64,000 nt of DNA from Sugiyamaella lignohabitans (Eukaryota; Ascomycota; Dipodascomycetes; Dipodascales; Trichomonascaceae). The notes under the pieces were generated by a model. That model had not been told where the DNA came from and made no database searches. It saw nothing but the letters and a program-made list of their open reading frames with translations. The stretch covers positions 930,001 to 994,000 of the forward strand of contig NC_031674.1 of the NCBI RefSeq assembly GCF_001640025.1. Reading direction: 5' to 3'. Shown here piece by piece: positions 40,270 through 51,481 of the stretch; within the stretch, counting starts at the first letter, position 1; every line of letters starts with the position of its first letter. The position numbers were made by a program, and so were the translations under genes.

Positions 40270-41202
40270 ATGCCCGCTCCTTTGATTTTTGGCTACGATA
40301 CTTCTGACAAAGTCCATGCCGCTGTCGGCGACTTTATTGTCAAAATTCAAAATGAGGCCCTGGTGACCGAACCATACTTCAATGTTGCTGTCTCAGGCGG
40401 AAGTCTTATCAAGGCTCTTCGCAATGGTCTTATTAACCGTTCCGATGTTCAATGGTCTAAATGGTGAGTGCAATTATATACAGAATTTCGGTAAATTTTC
40501 ATCTGAAGCTGTGGATAGATCTCCTCAAAATGGGCTAGATCCGATATCGGAGATGCAGGAAATGAGGACAAAATGTTCACTAATATTGGACTCGAATTCT
40601 GGTAGAAACAATAATGGGGACATACTAACGTATTCAATAGGAAGATTTTCTTTGCTGATGAAAGAATTGTGCCTTTAAATCACGAAGATTCCAACTACGG
40701 AGGTCTCAAAAAGGAGCTTCTCTCTCATTTGAATCCTGATACCCATGGAGCACCTGAAGTGTACACTTTGGATGAGAGCATTCCATTTGATGCGGACTCT
40801 GAGTTGTTTTCGACTAGCTATTCAAAGTTGTTGGTGAGTCAATTGGGCGAAAAACCAGTTCTTGACTTGATTCTGTTGGGTTGTGGCCCCGACGGACACA
40901 CCTGTTCTTTGTTCCCTGGCCACAAACTCTTGAACGAGAATGAGAAGATTGTTGCCAGTATCGATGACTCTCCCAAGCCTCCTCCAAGAAGAATTACTCT
41001 TACCAAGAAGTCCCTCGGATTTGCCAAACGCATTGCATTTGTCGCCGAGGGTGCAGGTAAAGCCCCAGTCCTCAAGGAGGTGTTTGAGCAACCCGAGAAG
41101 GGACTTCCTTCGACCCAAGTCAATGAACTGGCCAAGGAACCTGTCTTCTGGTTCGTCAATCTGCCTGCCATCGAAGGTGTTAATGTAGTCAATTCTGCCT
41201 AA
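40270..41202 (+). CDS. SOL: 6-phosphogluconolactonase (2 exons)
   Basis: Hydrolyses 6-phosphogluconolactone to 6-phosphogluconate in the oxidative pentose phosphate pathway (Sol3/Sol4 type). Exons 40270..40463 and 40641..41202 give 251 codons, joined TG|G (Trp). The donor is GTGAGT; the acceptor follows TACTAACGTATTCAATAG. Motifs: VAVSGGSLIKAL (about 43-54), the KIFFADERIVPLNHEDSNYG block directly after the junction (about 66-85), LGCGPDGHTCSLFPGH (about 146-161), and PPRRITLTKKSL (about 180). The C-terminus NVVNSA is complete. The length matches Sol3 (249). Which of the four S. cerevisiae SOL paralogues it represents cannot be decided, so the symbol is generic. Confidence 0.93.
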
Positions 41203-41254
41203 AAATACACACGTAACCACCACACAAACCCCGCTTGCCGGGCACCCCCAAACG

Positions 41255-41315
41255 ACGACTCGAGCGAAGCGAGAGGAGCCACGGGGTCTGGGGCAGAGCC
41301 CCAGCCGCCGGAGGC
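41255..41315. repeat. GC element, right half
   Basis: Perfect h2 followed by outer arm (GGGGTCTGGGGCAGAGCCCC). It is 52 bp past the 6PGL stop and 61 bp before the HapX-like stop, in a convergent junction. Confidence 0.9.
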
Positions 41316-41376
41316 ATACCCACCCGACAAAGATCACTTTAAAAAATAAATAAATAAGAAATAAATAAAACGAGAT

Positions 41377-43071
41377 TCAAGTGTCCAGCTTGCGTAGAGC
41401 TTGAGTGATGCTTTGAACGCCGACCTTACCATCATGACTGATGAGAGTACTGACAATGGCTCCCAGATCGTAGGTAGGGAATTTTTGGTGTCGAGAGAGC
41501 ACTTGGTACGCTTGGCTACAAGTTACAGTCATTCCAAGCTTCTCTGGTGGTACCTCCGAGCCAGCAGACACATTTGACAGACTGGTGCAAAAGAGCGTGC
41601 TCATAGGATCAGAAAGACATTGAGTACATGATCCGGGGTTAGTGGAAATCCCAGTTGGTGTGATTAAAGATGGGTTTGAAGATGATGGGACGTTCTGTTG
41701 GTACGGAGGAGGTCGACTAGTAACTGAACTGACTGGAGGAAGCGACACAGACGATGGCGAGGAAACAGTTGTACTATTGTTGAAGTGTCTAGTTCCTTTT
41801 GGTGACATTGAAAAGGAACCCCTTGATTCACTAGAAATAGCACCATTCGAACTAGAGGTGGTGCTTGTAGTGGTAGGAGTAGTAGTTCGGCCCTCGCGTT
41901 CATCAGCACAAAGACAGGGGCTTTCATCTGAACAGAATCCACAGGGATTCGCATGGGCACTGGTCTTAGCATCGGCTTCTTCGACAGCGTTAAATCCAGT
42001 ATTCGACAACCCGACCTCAAAAGGACTTGTACCTTCGCTGGTCTCAGATACAAGTTTGCTGTTAGCAGGGATCTCTGTCCCCGTAGTAAGTGTGATTTGG
42101 GCAGGTTCACCCAATCTCTTGAATTTTTTAACAATAGGGTTGGTGGTTCCATTATTACCCACTCGTCTGGGTGACCGTTTTAATGGCACTGCCTTAACAG
42201 GGCTGAAATGATCAAACTGAGCTAATGCAGAAGGATGATGAGTATGCCGAACAGCAGACTGTAAAGACCGTGATCCAGAACCGTTCTCAAGAGTATTCAA
42301 ATCCGTTTCGCCTGGCAGCAGACCATTTCTGCTGGCGTGACCATTAATCTGGCTGTGAGTATGGACATTATTATGGACATCAACATGTGCTTGAGCAGAA
42401 TGTTCATTGTGATCGTGATTTCCACTATGGTCGTGATGGGGGCCGTAGTTGTGAGTACGATTATGACTATGGTTATGTCTCTGGCTTTCTAACTTTTCAG
42501 TTATAACATCCTGTTCATGGACATGAGTACGAGAACTTCCTGCTTTGAGACCCAAGTCCTCACATACACACCCGCCCTCTCGATCACAGAACCCACAATC
42601 GGAAGACGCTTCAAGCGGTGCATCATTCGACTGGTTCAACAACCGTACTCCATCCCAAACCTCCTCTTGTCTTGGTTCTACTGTGCCTTCTACTATGCCT
42701 GACTTAGATACAGATACAGTTGGGACGTTTGAAACAGGACTTCCACTTCGACTTGTGGACCTAAACTCGTCGACTAGGTTCCTCAGTTCGTCATTTTCTT
42801 TGCGAGACTTTTCCAGCTGTTCACGCAGTGCGGTAAACGAGTCACCACTTCCATTTTCTCCACCAGCACCAGCAGCTACCGCCCGTTTCTTTGCACCCTC
42901 CTTCGACCCTGGCTTTCTCCCGGGCTTGGGTCGCGGCGGAACGACCCATTTCTTGGACGTCACGAGTCCGGTCGGTCTCTCTGGTTTACTGAGCCGTGGC
43001 ACCAGTCGTGGGCCTCCGAAATCCGCCGGTTCAGGCTTCGCCGTCCCAGCAGGCGCTATTGGATGTGCCAT
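41377..43071 (-). CDS. HapX/Hap4-like iron regulator with Cys-rich and His-rich regions
   Basis: It has 564 codons from ATG 43071 (MAHPIAPAGT); the frame continues to a GTG at 43155, and an alternative ATG exists at 43125. The Hap4-type CCAAT-complex contact motif KKWVVPPRPKPGRKP is at 40-54. A coiled coil (REQLEKSRKENDELRNLVDEF, 83-103) follows without the basic half of a normal bZIP. Cysteine motifs are CGFCDREGGCVC (159-170), CGFCSDESPCLC (377-388) and CTQCLSDPMSTLFC (482-495). In HapX such Cys clusters sense Fe-S or iron. Residues about 182-247 are exceptionally His-rich. The C-terminal ~50 residues (AYQVLSRHQKF ... VQSITQALRKL) resemble the HapX end. Expected role: with Hap2/3/5, repression of iron-consuming genes when iron is low. 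Confidence 0.78.
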   Translation of the reverse strand: MAHPIAPAGTAKPEPADFGGPRLVPRLSKPERPTGLVTSKKWVVPPRPKPGRKPGSKEGAKKRAVAAGAGGENGSGDSFTALREQLEKSRKENDELRNLVDEFRSTSRSGSPVSNVPTVSVSKSGIVEGTVEPRQEEVWDGVRLLNQSNDAPLEASSDCGFCDREGGCVCEDLGLKAGSSRTHVHEQDVITEKLESQRHNHSHNRTHNYGPHHDHSGNHDHNEHSAQAHVDVHNNVHTHSQINGHASRNGLLPGETDLNTLENGSGSRSLQSAVRHTHHPSALAQFDHFSPVKAVPLKRSPRRVGNNGTTNPIVKKFKRLGEPAQITLTTGTEIPANSKLVSETSEGTSPFEVGLSNTGFNAVEEADAKTSAHANPCGFCSDESPCLCADEREGRTTTPTTTSTTSSSNGAISSESRGSFSMSPKGTRHFNNSTTVSSPSSVSLPPVSSVTSRPPPYQQNVPSSSNPSLITPTGISTNPGSCTQCLSDPMSTLFCTSLSNVSAGSEVPPEKLGMTVTCSQAYQVLSRHQKFPTYDLGAIVSTLISHDGKVGVQSITQALRKLDT

Positions 43072-43175
43072 TTCTCTCTTCTTCTCGATTTTCTGACTAA
43101 CAAAAACCTTCCAGTTCACCAACATTTCGAATTTGAACCCGACATGCAGCCGCACATGCAGGGCATTGGGACCCT

Positions 43176-43311
43176 GCCTCCGGCGGCTGGGGCTTCGCCC
43201 CAGACCCCACTGCTCCTCTCGCTGCGCTCGAGTCGTTTTGTCGAGGGTCCTAGCAATCTCCTAGGAAGCAGGGACTACGGGGTCTGGGGCGGAGCCACAG
43301 CCGCCGGAGGC
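43176..43311. repeat. GC element, full length, orientation B
   Basis: Both arms are present; h2 is intact and h1 is degenerate (CTCCTAGGAAGCAGGGA). It lies between the HapX-like start and the phosphatase stop, 75 bp beyond the latter. Confidence 0.9.
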
Positions 43312-43385
43312 AGAGGTGGGGATTACGAGCTCGTTGGGATTAAATACTACAGGAAAAATTAAAAAAAGAGCTATTAAAGAGTGAG

Positions 43386-45729
43386 CTAGAGCTCAAGTGG
43401 TGGCACAAGGACCTCGTATGGGATGGTGACGCTGGCAGGGTCCTGGTCATTCTTTTCCATGTGGAGTATAACAGAGAGTGTGCCAGGGAGGTCGGGGTAG
43501 AGTGTTTCGCGGGAGTTGGAAACGGGAGGTTCACCAGTGGAGTTGATTTGTCCGGCTCGTCTGGCTTGTCCCTGACCGTGAGTGGCAATGATACTGCACC
43601 AGTTACGTCTGGGGAGCAGACGGTCATTGTTTCGATGACTGTTGTCCACGTCTACAGGGAAGATTTTAACCATATCTTCATCGGTATCGCTTCCGAAGTG
43701 GTGGATCTTGTTTCGTTTGTTCAGGAAATCAGCAAGCTTATCTGGTGGAGGGGTGTTAACAATGGCAGATGAGATGATGTTGAGCATGTGACGATAATCT
43801 TTCTCAGGGGGTACAGGCTTGCGGGAGTAGAATCGTCCCACTCCAGCAAGGTGCACATCGCCTCCTAGAATAGTGATTCGCACACCGGTCGATTTACTGA
43901 AGGCCTGCATTCGGCTGACAAACTCGTTACGCTCTTTTTTGTGGTGTCGTGCACACCAGTGATCGTCGAGATCGTCGAGGATCTCAATACCGTCGTCAAA
44001 CTCGTTGGAAAGACCCGAGAAGTATCCCTTACGAGTCAGCATCTTAAGAGGCATCAAAAGGTCACTGGTAAGAATTCTTTCTAACCAAACCATACGGGGA
44101 TAAGCAATAGGCACACCCAACATGATCACCAGGTGCTTGATTTGCCCATTTGACTGCTTTACTTCGTGGTTTATCCGACTAAACATGGCGTCGTATGTGG
44201 CATCTTCACACACCTGATGGTGACTTCGCTCAGTTCTACAGTCAAGTCCATAAAATGCAATAGACTGGCCAAGTCTAGCATATACAGAACGCGCGTGTTC
44301 ACCCATATAAGGACCGGGACGTGGACTCATGACCCACGATGGCTCCTTAGAAGTCGGCTCTTCTGGAGCAACACAGTGCTGGAATAACAAATAATATTTA
44401 AAAGCAGCTCTACCAATTCCGGAGAAATGTGGTGATTTCATAATACCATCGGTATAACTGCCGAATCCATCGATAATATCGTGATCATCGAAAATATTAA
44501 TCATAGGGATTTTAGCTAACGCCTTTGGCCAGCCAGGCTGTAGGGTTCTGCCATGAGGGCCGTAGAAATAACCCAAACCAAACCAAGAAATATAATGCCA
44601 CAAATAAAACTGATCAATTTCGGCCTTTTCTTCCGGTTGCATAGGAGCAGTTCTCTTTTTGAACGGGTTCTTCTCCTCAGACCATTTCTTAACTGACTCA
44701 GTAGCTATTTTGACCTTGTCGCAGTACAATTGATCACCTCCACCTAGCATGACGTGGAAATGGTATTTATTTTCATGCTGTTCCAGCACGTCGTTCCAAA
44801 GCTGGCCCTTGAACTTTTCAGGTGCCACGCCAAGACTGAATCCATTACACGAATAGAACATGATATTCATATCCTGATTTCTACTAGGAATGTAGAACGT
44901 TTCAGTAGGTGATGGTGACGACGAACCCAATGAATCTGAACCTGCATTGATGGAATATGTGACTCTTTGCTCTGAATCAATCAAATTCAAATTCAGATCA
45001 AACCGCCAAAAACTGACTCCATACTCTCCGTATATTTTGTTGGATTCAACTGTAGTTGTATTACCATGGCTTGCACTGCCACCATTGAGAGCACTGCCTT
45101 CAACACCAGTATTAGCACTGGCACTAGGGTCAACTAATGGCTCGATCGTCACATTAAGAAAAGGAGGAGTCGAGTAATCAGAAGTGGCATCATTTGTAAC
45201 AATCATAATCGATCCTCTCCAAATATCCTGCTGAGTATCGTTCATACCCCAGTATCTCACCAAAGGACCACACTTGATATCAATTGCAGGGCTACCAATA
45301 GGCTGAGTCTTGGGCAATTGAGGATCGGGTCTCTTGAACACATTTGTTTCATTATTGCCAATATTAGGAGTACTCGCCGAGTGATTCTAAACTATAGTTA
45401 GCACGTATACCAAACAAAAAAAAGACCCCAAAAACCCTACATGATCACATGTCGCGAGACGCAGGGTTTCTGCTGGTAGTCTCCACACTCCACACTCAAT
45501 TAATTCTACATTTCATCCTACGATTCATTCCAGCTCCAACTTCTTTCTAATTCTCGAACATTGAGAAACACATGTGCCAATTGACTACCAGCAACAACTA
45601 TTCACGGCACGTATCCATTGCAAATGAGATGTGATCTCACTTCACGGTACCTACCAAAGCACGATCGGAATCAGCTTGACCCTGGCCACCAAGGCCATTT
45701 GTACTTTTCGTCTGTCTCACTTCAGACAT
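43386..45729 (-). CDS. PhoD-like metallophosphatase domain protein (2 exons)
   Basis: Exons 45729..45655 (25 codons) and 45386..43386 give 691 codons, phase 0. The donor is GTAGGT; the acceptor follows GCTAACTATAGTTTAG. The intron is 268 nt. The single open frame would start with GTG at 45341, so the first exon (MSEVRQTKSTNGLGGQGQAD) is needed for an ATG. The C-terminal two thirds are a PhoD-type calcineurin-like phosphatase found in fungi: LGGGDQLYCD, FDDHDIIDGFGSYTDG (metal ligands Asp/His), and GGDVHLAGVGRFYSR. No signal peptide is visible, so it is likely intracellular or peripheral. It is an uncharacterised family in yeasts. Substrate unknown; a phosphodiester or GPI-linked lipid has been suggested for related proteins only by fold. 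Confidence 0.82.
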
Positions 45730-46195
45730 ATCGAGCCAGTTTTTTTTTTCTTAGTTCTAATTCCGACGTAACTAAAACTTGAACAAAATCTGTGCACAAT
45801 AATATATCAAGAAAATATTTGAAGACAAATAAAATAATATGCACAAAAGCATCGACGCCCTAGTCTCTTTATAATGGTGTTTATTTTGTTTCCTATTCGA
45901 TAGAGAACATTCAGCCCCGCCATTTTAAAGTTTACCTGCACATATTCCCGGTCGCGAATAGGGTATGCACATGATACGGGCTTCTACTGCCAGCTTCCCA
46001 TGGCTTCTTTACAGCTTCTCAGCCACACCAGTGCTCTGACTAGCCTTATATGAAACCGCATATCTGCCGACTTCGAAAAAAAAATTAAGGTTACAGCCAC
46101 GGCAGGCTGAGTCACTCTTTGATTAAAGTGTCTGTCTGATGACGATAGCATGCGTCAGACGCAGGGGGCAGGTGCATATCCTCGGTGTGATATGT
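45730..46195. other. Promoter of the PhoD-like gene
   Basis: 466 bp upstream of the PhoD-like gene, ending at a GC element. AT-rich, with no further feature recognised. Confidence 0.5.
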
Positions 46196-46386
46196 GCCTC
46201 CGGCGGCTGGGGCTCTGCCCCAGACCCCGTGGTGCTCGCTTCGCGAGCAACTGGGGGGAGTCCCTGACGGGCCTGGGGAGTGTGTAATGTGACAGAGGGG
46301 TTAAAAGAGCCTGCCAACCCGCGTAACGACTCGAGCGAAGCAAGAGGAGTAGCGGGGTGTGGGACGGAGCCCCAGTCGCCGGAGGC
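46196..46386. repeat. GC element, long variant (191 bp)
   Basis: Both outer arms are present (right arm mutated: GGGACGGAGCCCCAGTCGCC). The left inner hairpin is GCTCGCTTCGCGAGC and the right is h2. The centre is expanded. It lies 77 bp past the SST2 stop. Confidence 0.87.
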
Positions 46387-46462
46387 ATTGATTCATATTA
46401 AATTAGTAGAATACACAGCAATTAATTAGTGCTAGCAATAAATAGTGAGCGTAGGTAGTGGG

Positions 46463-48175
46463 TTAGCAGCTGCGAACGGCGCTGAGGTAGTAGGAGGATC
46501 GCAGGAACTTCTGGAGCGAGTCTTGGGACATCATTTTCACGGCGAGCTCGCGGGCTTTTTCGAGGAGTGGTTCCATGCGGTCGACAAGTGCTGATGTCTC
46601 GTGCTTGTTGTTGTTATTCTTGTTGTCGTTGGTTAGGGATTGGTTTGTGGTCATTTCTTCGATAATCATGCGTTTAATTTGTGCGTCGATGTTGAGGCCG
46701 TAGGGCGCTCGCGGCGAGAAGTATCGTCCCAGGACCCCATATATGGCTGACAGGATGGTTGTGCTATAACTTTCAATTGGCTCTTTATCGTTGGGAAGCT
46801 TTTTGAGGAGTTTGAGATGCTTGTACATGTCGCTGATCTTCTCCATGTCTTTGTAGAAAAGGAGGTTTTCTTGGCAGAGATTTTCTTCGAGGTATTCTCG
46901 AAACAGGTGGCACATGGCTGGATCACTGAGGATCATTTGCAGTGTGATGGCTGATGTGTTAGTATTATTGTTACGACCGGGACTGCTGTGTTTAGAGTTT
47001 GATACCTCGTCAGACTCGTCGTCTTCGTCCATTACAAACGAAGATCCTGGGGTATAAAATTCATCCTCTTCATATTCCTCAGTCTGCTCAACTTGACTTT
47101 TGTGTCGGAAAAAATGATCTCTGTCCCAAAACACCATTCTACGACCTCTATCAGATAGTTGGTAATACGCCTGCCTAGAAACAACGATATTATCTGAGGA
47201 TCCTGAAATCGACGGTTCAAGTGTTATTGGTTCCAACAGCTTGTATTTTAGAAACAGACTTGCTAACGCAAAAGATTCAGATGGCTTGATAGTATCAGTG
47301 CAATCACTCAACCACTGTACAGCTGCTTTACCACTGACACAGAAATCAACAGATACTCTAGACTTTCGTTTGTCATAGAACTCTCTAGTTTGATGGAGAC
47401 GCACTCCTTTGGAAGACACATAGTACTGCATCAGCGAGTCGGAATCTGGGTGTGTGAAATATCTATGAGCATAAGGTGATACTCTTTGATCCATGTTTCC
47501 AGTTTCAAAAATTAAAGATATAGGTGAATGAAGAGACAGCTCCACCTTTTGGCCATATATGCGAGACAAATTATTAATGGCAATTTCGTCAGGTGGGTTT
47601 GAGGCATCGTAAGTATTAGGTGACGGGCCCATGAACCTCTGAAACAACAATTTGACGATACCTTCTGATCTCATAATTTCTCCCGTGAGATGGTGACGAT
47701 CAAGACAGATACATTGCATCGAGTTATATTCTGAGAGCAGCATCTCTGACACATTGTCATTAGAAATACCGTTTCTGCGGCAATAGCGCTCAACAAAGTG
47801 GAATCCCTTTGCAGTCGGTTGTAACAGAACCGATGCTTTAATAGTCTCTCTTGTACGAGATCCAGGGCAATGAAGTAATTTGGCGGTTAAAAACTTGTCC
47901 AGAAAGTATTCCCCATTATCAGGAATGCCGCATTTGATTATCGTCACAGTAGATCCATTATCCACCGAGATGCTCATGTTCTTCATAGCCTTCAAAGCAT
48001 CGCTCACAGAGAAACTAAAAGGAAAACTCCTTGCAAAAAACAAAGACGGTTCCTTTTGAGGCTTGCTAGACAGCCGAAGCGACAATACCATAAGCACAAA
48101 TAAGCTCTCCAGGTCCTGGGCATTGCATTTATGGCTCGCTTGGAATTCGACTGTATTCAGGCCGACCATTAGCAT
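46463..48175 (-). CDS. SST2: Regulator of G-protein signalling (Sst2 type)
   Basis: GTPase-activating protein for a G-alpha subunit, desensitising pheromone or nutrient signalling at the plasma membrane. It has 570 codons, single exon, ATG 48175 (a second Met is at codon 3). The N-terminal fungal-DR/DEP module spans about 20-330 (two DEP-like units, e.g. FHFVERYCRRNGISND and VDFCVSGKAAVQWLSDC). A Ser/acidic linker contains EEYEEDEFYTPGSSFVMDED. The C-terminal RGS domain (about 410-555) begins LQMILSDPAMCHLFREYLEE and continues NLLFYKDMEKISDMYK, ending FLRSSYYLSAVRSC. Layout and order match Sst2/FlbA. The RGS domain has a long Asn/Lys insertion (NKNNNNKHE) near its end. Confidence 0.92.
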   Translation of the reverse strand: MLMVGLNTVEFQASHKCNAQDLESLFVLMVLSLRLSSKPQKEPSLFFARSFPFSFSVSDALKAMKNMSISVDNGSTVTIIKCGIPDNGEYFLDKFLTAKLLHCPGSRTRETIKASVLLQPTAKGFHFVERYCRRNGISNDNVSEMLLSEYNSMQCICLDRHHLTGEIMRSEGIVKLLFQRFMGPSPNTYDASNPPDEIAINNLSRIYGQKVELSLHSPISLIFETGNMDQRVSPYAHRYFTHPDSDSLMQYYVSSKGVRLHQTREFYDKRKSRVSVDFCVSGKAAVQWLSDCTDTIKPSESFALASLFLKYKLLEPITLEPSISGSSDNIVVSRQAYYQLSDRGRRMVFWDRDHFFRHKSQVEQTEEYEEDEFYTPGSSFVMDEDDESDEVSNSKHSSPGRNNNTNTSAITLQMILSDPAMCHLFREYLEENLCQENLLFYKDMEKISDMYKHLKLLKKLPNDKEPIESYSTTILSAIYGVLGRYFSPRAPYGLNIDAQIKRMIIEEMTTNQSLTNDNKNNNNKHETSALVDRMEPLLEKARELAVKMMSQDSLQKFLRSSYYLSAVRSC

Positions 48176-48487
48176 TCAAAAAATAAAACAGACCAAACTA
48201 TCAACAGATCCTACACAAGAAGAACAAGTAAAGTAATAAGGGAAATTAGAAGAAAAGGTTTATGTGAAACAGAAGAGGGTAGGAAGAATAAAACAGGCTC
48301 CAGCGCTTTTGCGGCATGTTTTATCTCTGTCGATCGTTCCCCATGTGGTCACTAGACTTGACACCGATCGTCGCTTCTGTAGTTAATCTCGCATATACCT
48401 GCTGGTCGCTAACCAGAACAGGGAGCGTTTCATATGCAGACCAGGAAGACGACTAATCCTGCATCACTTTGGGGGCCATCCCTAGCT
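48176..48487. other. SST2 promoter region
   Basis: 312 bp upstream of SST2 bounded by a GC element. No motif recognised beyond AT-rich leader sequence. Confidence 0.45.
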
Positions 48488-48649
48488 GCCTCCGGCGGCT
48501 GGGGCTCCGCCCCAGACCCCGCTGCTCCTCTCGCTACGCTCGAGTCGTTTTCGTGGGGCATCAGACACACACGCACTCGGTCCCAGCAACGACTCGAGCG
48601 TAGCGAGAGGAGCAGTGGGGTCTGGGGCGGAGCCCCAGCCGCCGGAGGC
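48488..48649. repeat. GC element, near-perfect palindrome with two h2 copies
   Basis: Both inner hairpins are h2 (CTCCTCTCGCTACGCTCGAG and its reverse complement, sharing the same base change TAC/GTA), and h1 is absent. The shared change shows the two halves derive from one another. It lies 128 bp past the MKK1 stop. Confidence 0.92.
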
Positions 48650-48776
48650 AGACCCCCATCACGAGAGGTAATAAAATATGGATGCATGTTAGATGGTATA
48701 TATACATAATAGTATATGGATCATTAGTGAAGACGAAATAGGGGGTTAATTAACCGGTGCCGGGAGCGTATGGTGA

Positions 48777-50540
48777 CTAGTTCCAGCACTCTTTGACGAA
48801 TTTGTCCATTCTGACTGTTTTGGAACGCTGGCCCACCATCCATGGGTGGCTGAGCATCTGACGAGGGCTGGCTCGTTTTTTGGGATCCTTCTCCAGGCAG
48901 CAGCTGAGGAAGTGTCGGAACGAGTTCGACCATTTGATACCTTCTTGCGGCTCGTCTTGCAGCTCGGGAGCTGGCATGTTAACAATAAATGTCAGCAGTT
49001 CGATTGGCATCAAAGGATCGTGTCCTTCAGTCAAAAATGGGAATCGATGCTGAGCTACCTCCATCAAGGTCAGTCCAAGAGACCATACATCCGAGGTGAC
49101 AGTGTACGGCTGGCCTTGAATACGTTCTGGTGCCATGTAGTAAGAAGTTCCGGTGAAAGTAGTGGCTAGAGAGTCGACTACTTCGCCAGAAACACCAAAG
49201 TCACACAGTTTAACCTGTCCCTTGGCATCAAGAAGGATGTTTTGTGGCTTGATATCACGGTGGATGATCTTACGTTCATGGAGATACGACAGACCGCTCA
49301 ACACACCCTCGGCGATTTTTCCTAACACCTTTTCGCCGATTCGTCCATTTCGAGCTTTAACTCGTTTATAAATAGCTTCGAGACTGCCACCTCCACAGTA
49401 TTCCATTGCAATAAAGATCGATGAGAACTCGTTGCTGAGAAATGTACCGTAATACTTGACAATATGTGGAGAGTTGCAACTTCGGTTGAATTGAAGTTCC
49501 CGCAGAATCTGTTTTTGTAGTTCCGGGTTGGGATTAGTAGTGATTTCTTTCAAAGCAAAAATAGTCTTGCCATTCTTAAGACGGCATCGACTAACACTAC
49601 CACCAGACCCCTCACCAAGTCTTCCCATATCCACAATATCACCCTGACGGGCAACCATAGCCCACCCTTCTTCATCCAAGTCTTCAACATCGTACTCAGA
49701 ACTGAGACTCTTGTTGCTGGTGCTTTGAGATAGTAAGTAACTACCGTTTGGAGTGGTGTAACCGGAGTTAGAATTGGATGAAACTGACGTCGATAAGCCG
49801 CCGTTGGCACCCAAACTATCAGTAGCAGTTAGCCTCGACGTACCGCTACTACTGCTTTTACTGTCCACAGTCATGCTATGGTCAACGTCACTATCGTTGA
49901 GCGAGCTACTATCGTCACCAACTCTTACGGCGGCTAGAACCTCAGCACTGAACAAGCCAGATGCTGCTGACAACGGAGACCGGTTAGATGGATAATTTTC
50001 AGGCGGGACTATTAGAGATGTGCTGGCGCTCCCATAAGATCCATAAGATCCGTATGGTCCACCAATATTGCTGGTACCGGTGACATCACCGGTTGAACTG
50101 ACGCCGTATGATCCATAGGACCCATAAGTTTCAGAGTTGGTATTTAAACTGAGATGCAGTCCAGTTGAGCTTGAATTGTTACTGTGACTGAATGGGTGTG
50201 CACTTTTACGCGGCACAGGCATGGGAAGACTGGCAATGCTTTGATGGTCGGAGGTTATTATGCTTGGGAGAGAAGGAGTCGAGGTACTAGCACTTGCTGT
50301 GTATATCGATTTAGCTGTCGTCGTTGCTAATGTTGGGTTATGGTATTGAGGTGTGGCAGTAGGAAGACCCGAACTTAATAAAGTTGTCGAACTGCTGTCA
50401 GACATGGAAATATCTTCGTCTTTTGGTGGACTTATTACAGGTGACATAGATCTTGACTGAGAATTAGGGATCTGAAGTCCTGGCAGTTTCATTCTTGACG
50501 CCGGTTTTGGAGGTGGTCGAATTAATGGTGGTGCTGACAT
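48777..50540 (-). CDS. MKK1: MAP kinase kinase of the cell wall integrity pathway
   Basis: Phosphorylates the Slt2/Mpk1 MAP kinase downstream of Pkc1-Bck1. It has 587 codons, single exon. The N-terminal ~275 residues are Ser/Pro/Gly-rich with a Mkk-type docking region ([11 protein letters not shown]) and YGSYGSYG repeats. The kinase domain spans about 290-575: glycine loop [14 protein letters not shown], catalytic Lys in [18 protein letters not shown] catalytic loop, DFGVSGE, and an activation loop with [20 protein letters not shown] (the S-x3-T pair of MAPKKs). The domain is most like Mkk1/Mkk2 and Pek1. Only one copy is seen here. A long 5' leader with a probable intron precedes it. Confidence 0.93.
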   Translation of the reverse strand: MSAPPLIRPPPKPASRMKLPGLQIPNSQSRSMSPVISPPKDEDISMSDSSSTTLLSSGLPTATPQYHNPTLATTTAKSIYTASASTSTPSLPSIITSDHQSIASLPMPVPRKSAHPFSHSNNSSSTGLHLSLNTNSETYGSYGSYGVSSTGDVTGTSNIGGPYGSYGSYGSASTSLIVPPENYPSNRSPLSAASGLFSAEVLAAVRVGDDSSSLNDSDVDHSMTVDSKSSSSGTSRLTATDSLGANGGLSTSVSSNSNSGYTTPNGSYLLSQSTSNKSLSSEYDVEDLDEEGWAMVARQGDIVDMGRLGEGSGGSVSRCRLKNGKTIFALKEITTNPNPELQKQILRELQFNRSCNSPHIVKYYGTFLSNEFSSIFIAMEYCGGGSLEAIYKRVKARNGRIGEKVLGKIAEGVLSGLSYLHERKIIHRDIKPQNILLDAKGQVKLCDFGVSGEVVDSLATTFTGTSYYMAPERIQGQPYTVTSDVWSLGLTLMEVAQHRFPFLTEGHDPLMPIELLTFIVNMPAPELQDEPQEGIKWSNSFRHFLSCCLEKDPKKRASPRQMLSHPWMVGQRSKTVRMDKFVKECWN

Positions 50541-51100
50541 TGTGTATGAGAGATGCTAAATACAGATTTGATTGAAAATTGCCGATAACAGGGGTACTGT
50601 TAGTTTCAATTTAAATGTCGATGATAAATATGGCAAAAGACGCGATAGACAGTAGTGAATTTGCTGACGTTTGATTATCGATGATATGGTATGATAACTA
50701 AAGTTTGTAATTATACTGTAAGTGTACTGTTAACACTGAATTAGTCGGAGTCAGAGAGAGATATTGGTAGGAAGACAGCTGCTGGTAAGCTACTGCTGGT
50801 GAGTGATGCTAATTTGCGACAGCAGTCAAGTGTCGCGAGAACTCCTGAACAGGGGTTTTTAATAAATAAACAAAAAAAAAAAAGAAATGCAAAAATAGAG
50901 AACACACGGTTTCTATCCAATAGACAGCGTAGTTGTTTTGTCGTTATTCGTTGGTCTGGCCCGCAATCGGAATGTCCTGAATGAAATCTTCGAGTTTCCT
51001 CACCGTCTCCTAACACAGAAGATACAGGTTGTCAATCTCAATCTCAATCATAAAACCAAGAGAAACCAAGAGAATCGACCAGATTACAATGGTATTGGAT

Positions 51101-51481
51101 CTATTCCGATGTTAGACTCAATAATCCACCGAACACTCCACGGGCTATTAGCTGGGAACCCGGCAGTTCAACTGGAAAGCGAATATAATAAACGAACAAA
51201 AGGAAACACCAGATAAACAGACGATAAAAACACAATCAACAGCTCGTACACCTCACAACTGACTAAGCAGCAGTCTTTCCGAAATGATCTTTTTGTGATT
51301 TCTACTGCACTTACTACTACCCAGGAAGAGGAATCTGTACTGAACTGAACTGAACTGAACTGAACTGAACTGAACGTCCACTCGCCAGTTCTCAACTCAC
51401 AAACAGTTTTCGATGAACTGTCAAAAAGAGCGAGAGTATCAACTGATATCCACCAGGTTTAACCTTAACAAATTTACTTAC
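51101..51481 (-). other. Possible 5'-UTR intron of MKK1
   Basis: The donor GTAAGT (minus strand, starting 51481) and the acceptor after CTAACATCGGAATAG (ending 51101) follow the local intron pattern. It would leave a 560-nt leader exon before ATG 50540 and contain the (TGAAC)7 microsatellite. There is no coding-frame support because the region is untranslated. Confidence 0.35.
51341..51375. repeat. (TGAAC)7 microsatellite
   Basis: Seven perfect 5-bp units in the MKK1 leader region. Likely length-polymorphic. Confidence 0.95.

Noticed and set aside
41642..42211. 189-codon frame antisense to the HapX-like gene
   Set aside because: Shadow of the low-complexity coding region; no motif or splice context.
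43072..43155. N-terminal extension of the HapX-like protein
   Set aside because: It begins with GTG in this frame. The ATG at 43071 has a better context, though an ATG at 43125 cannot be excluded.
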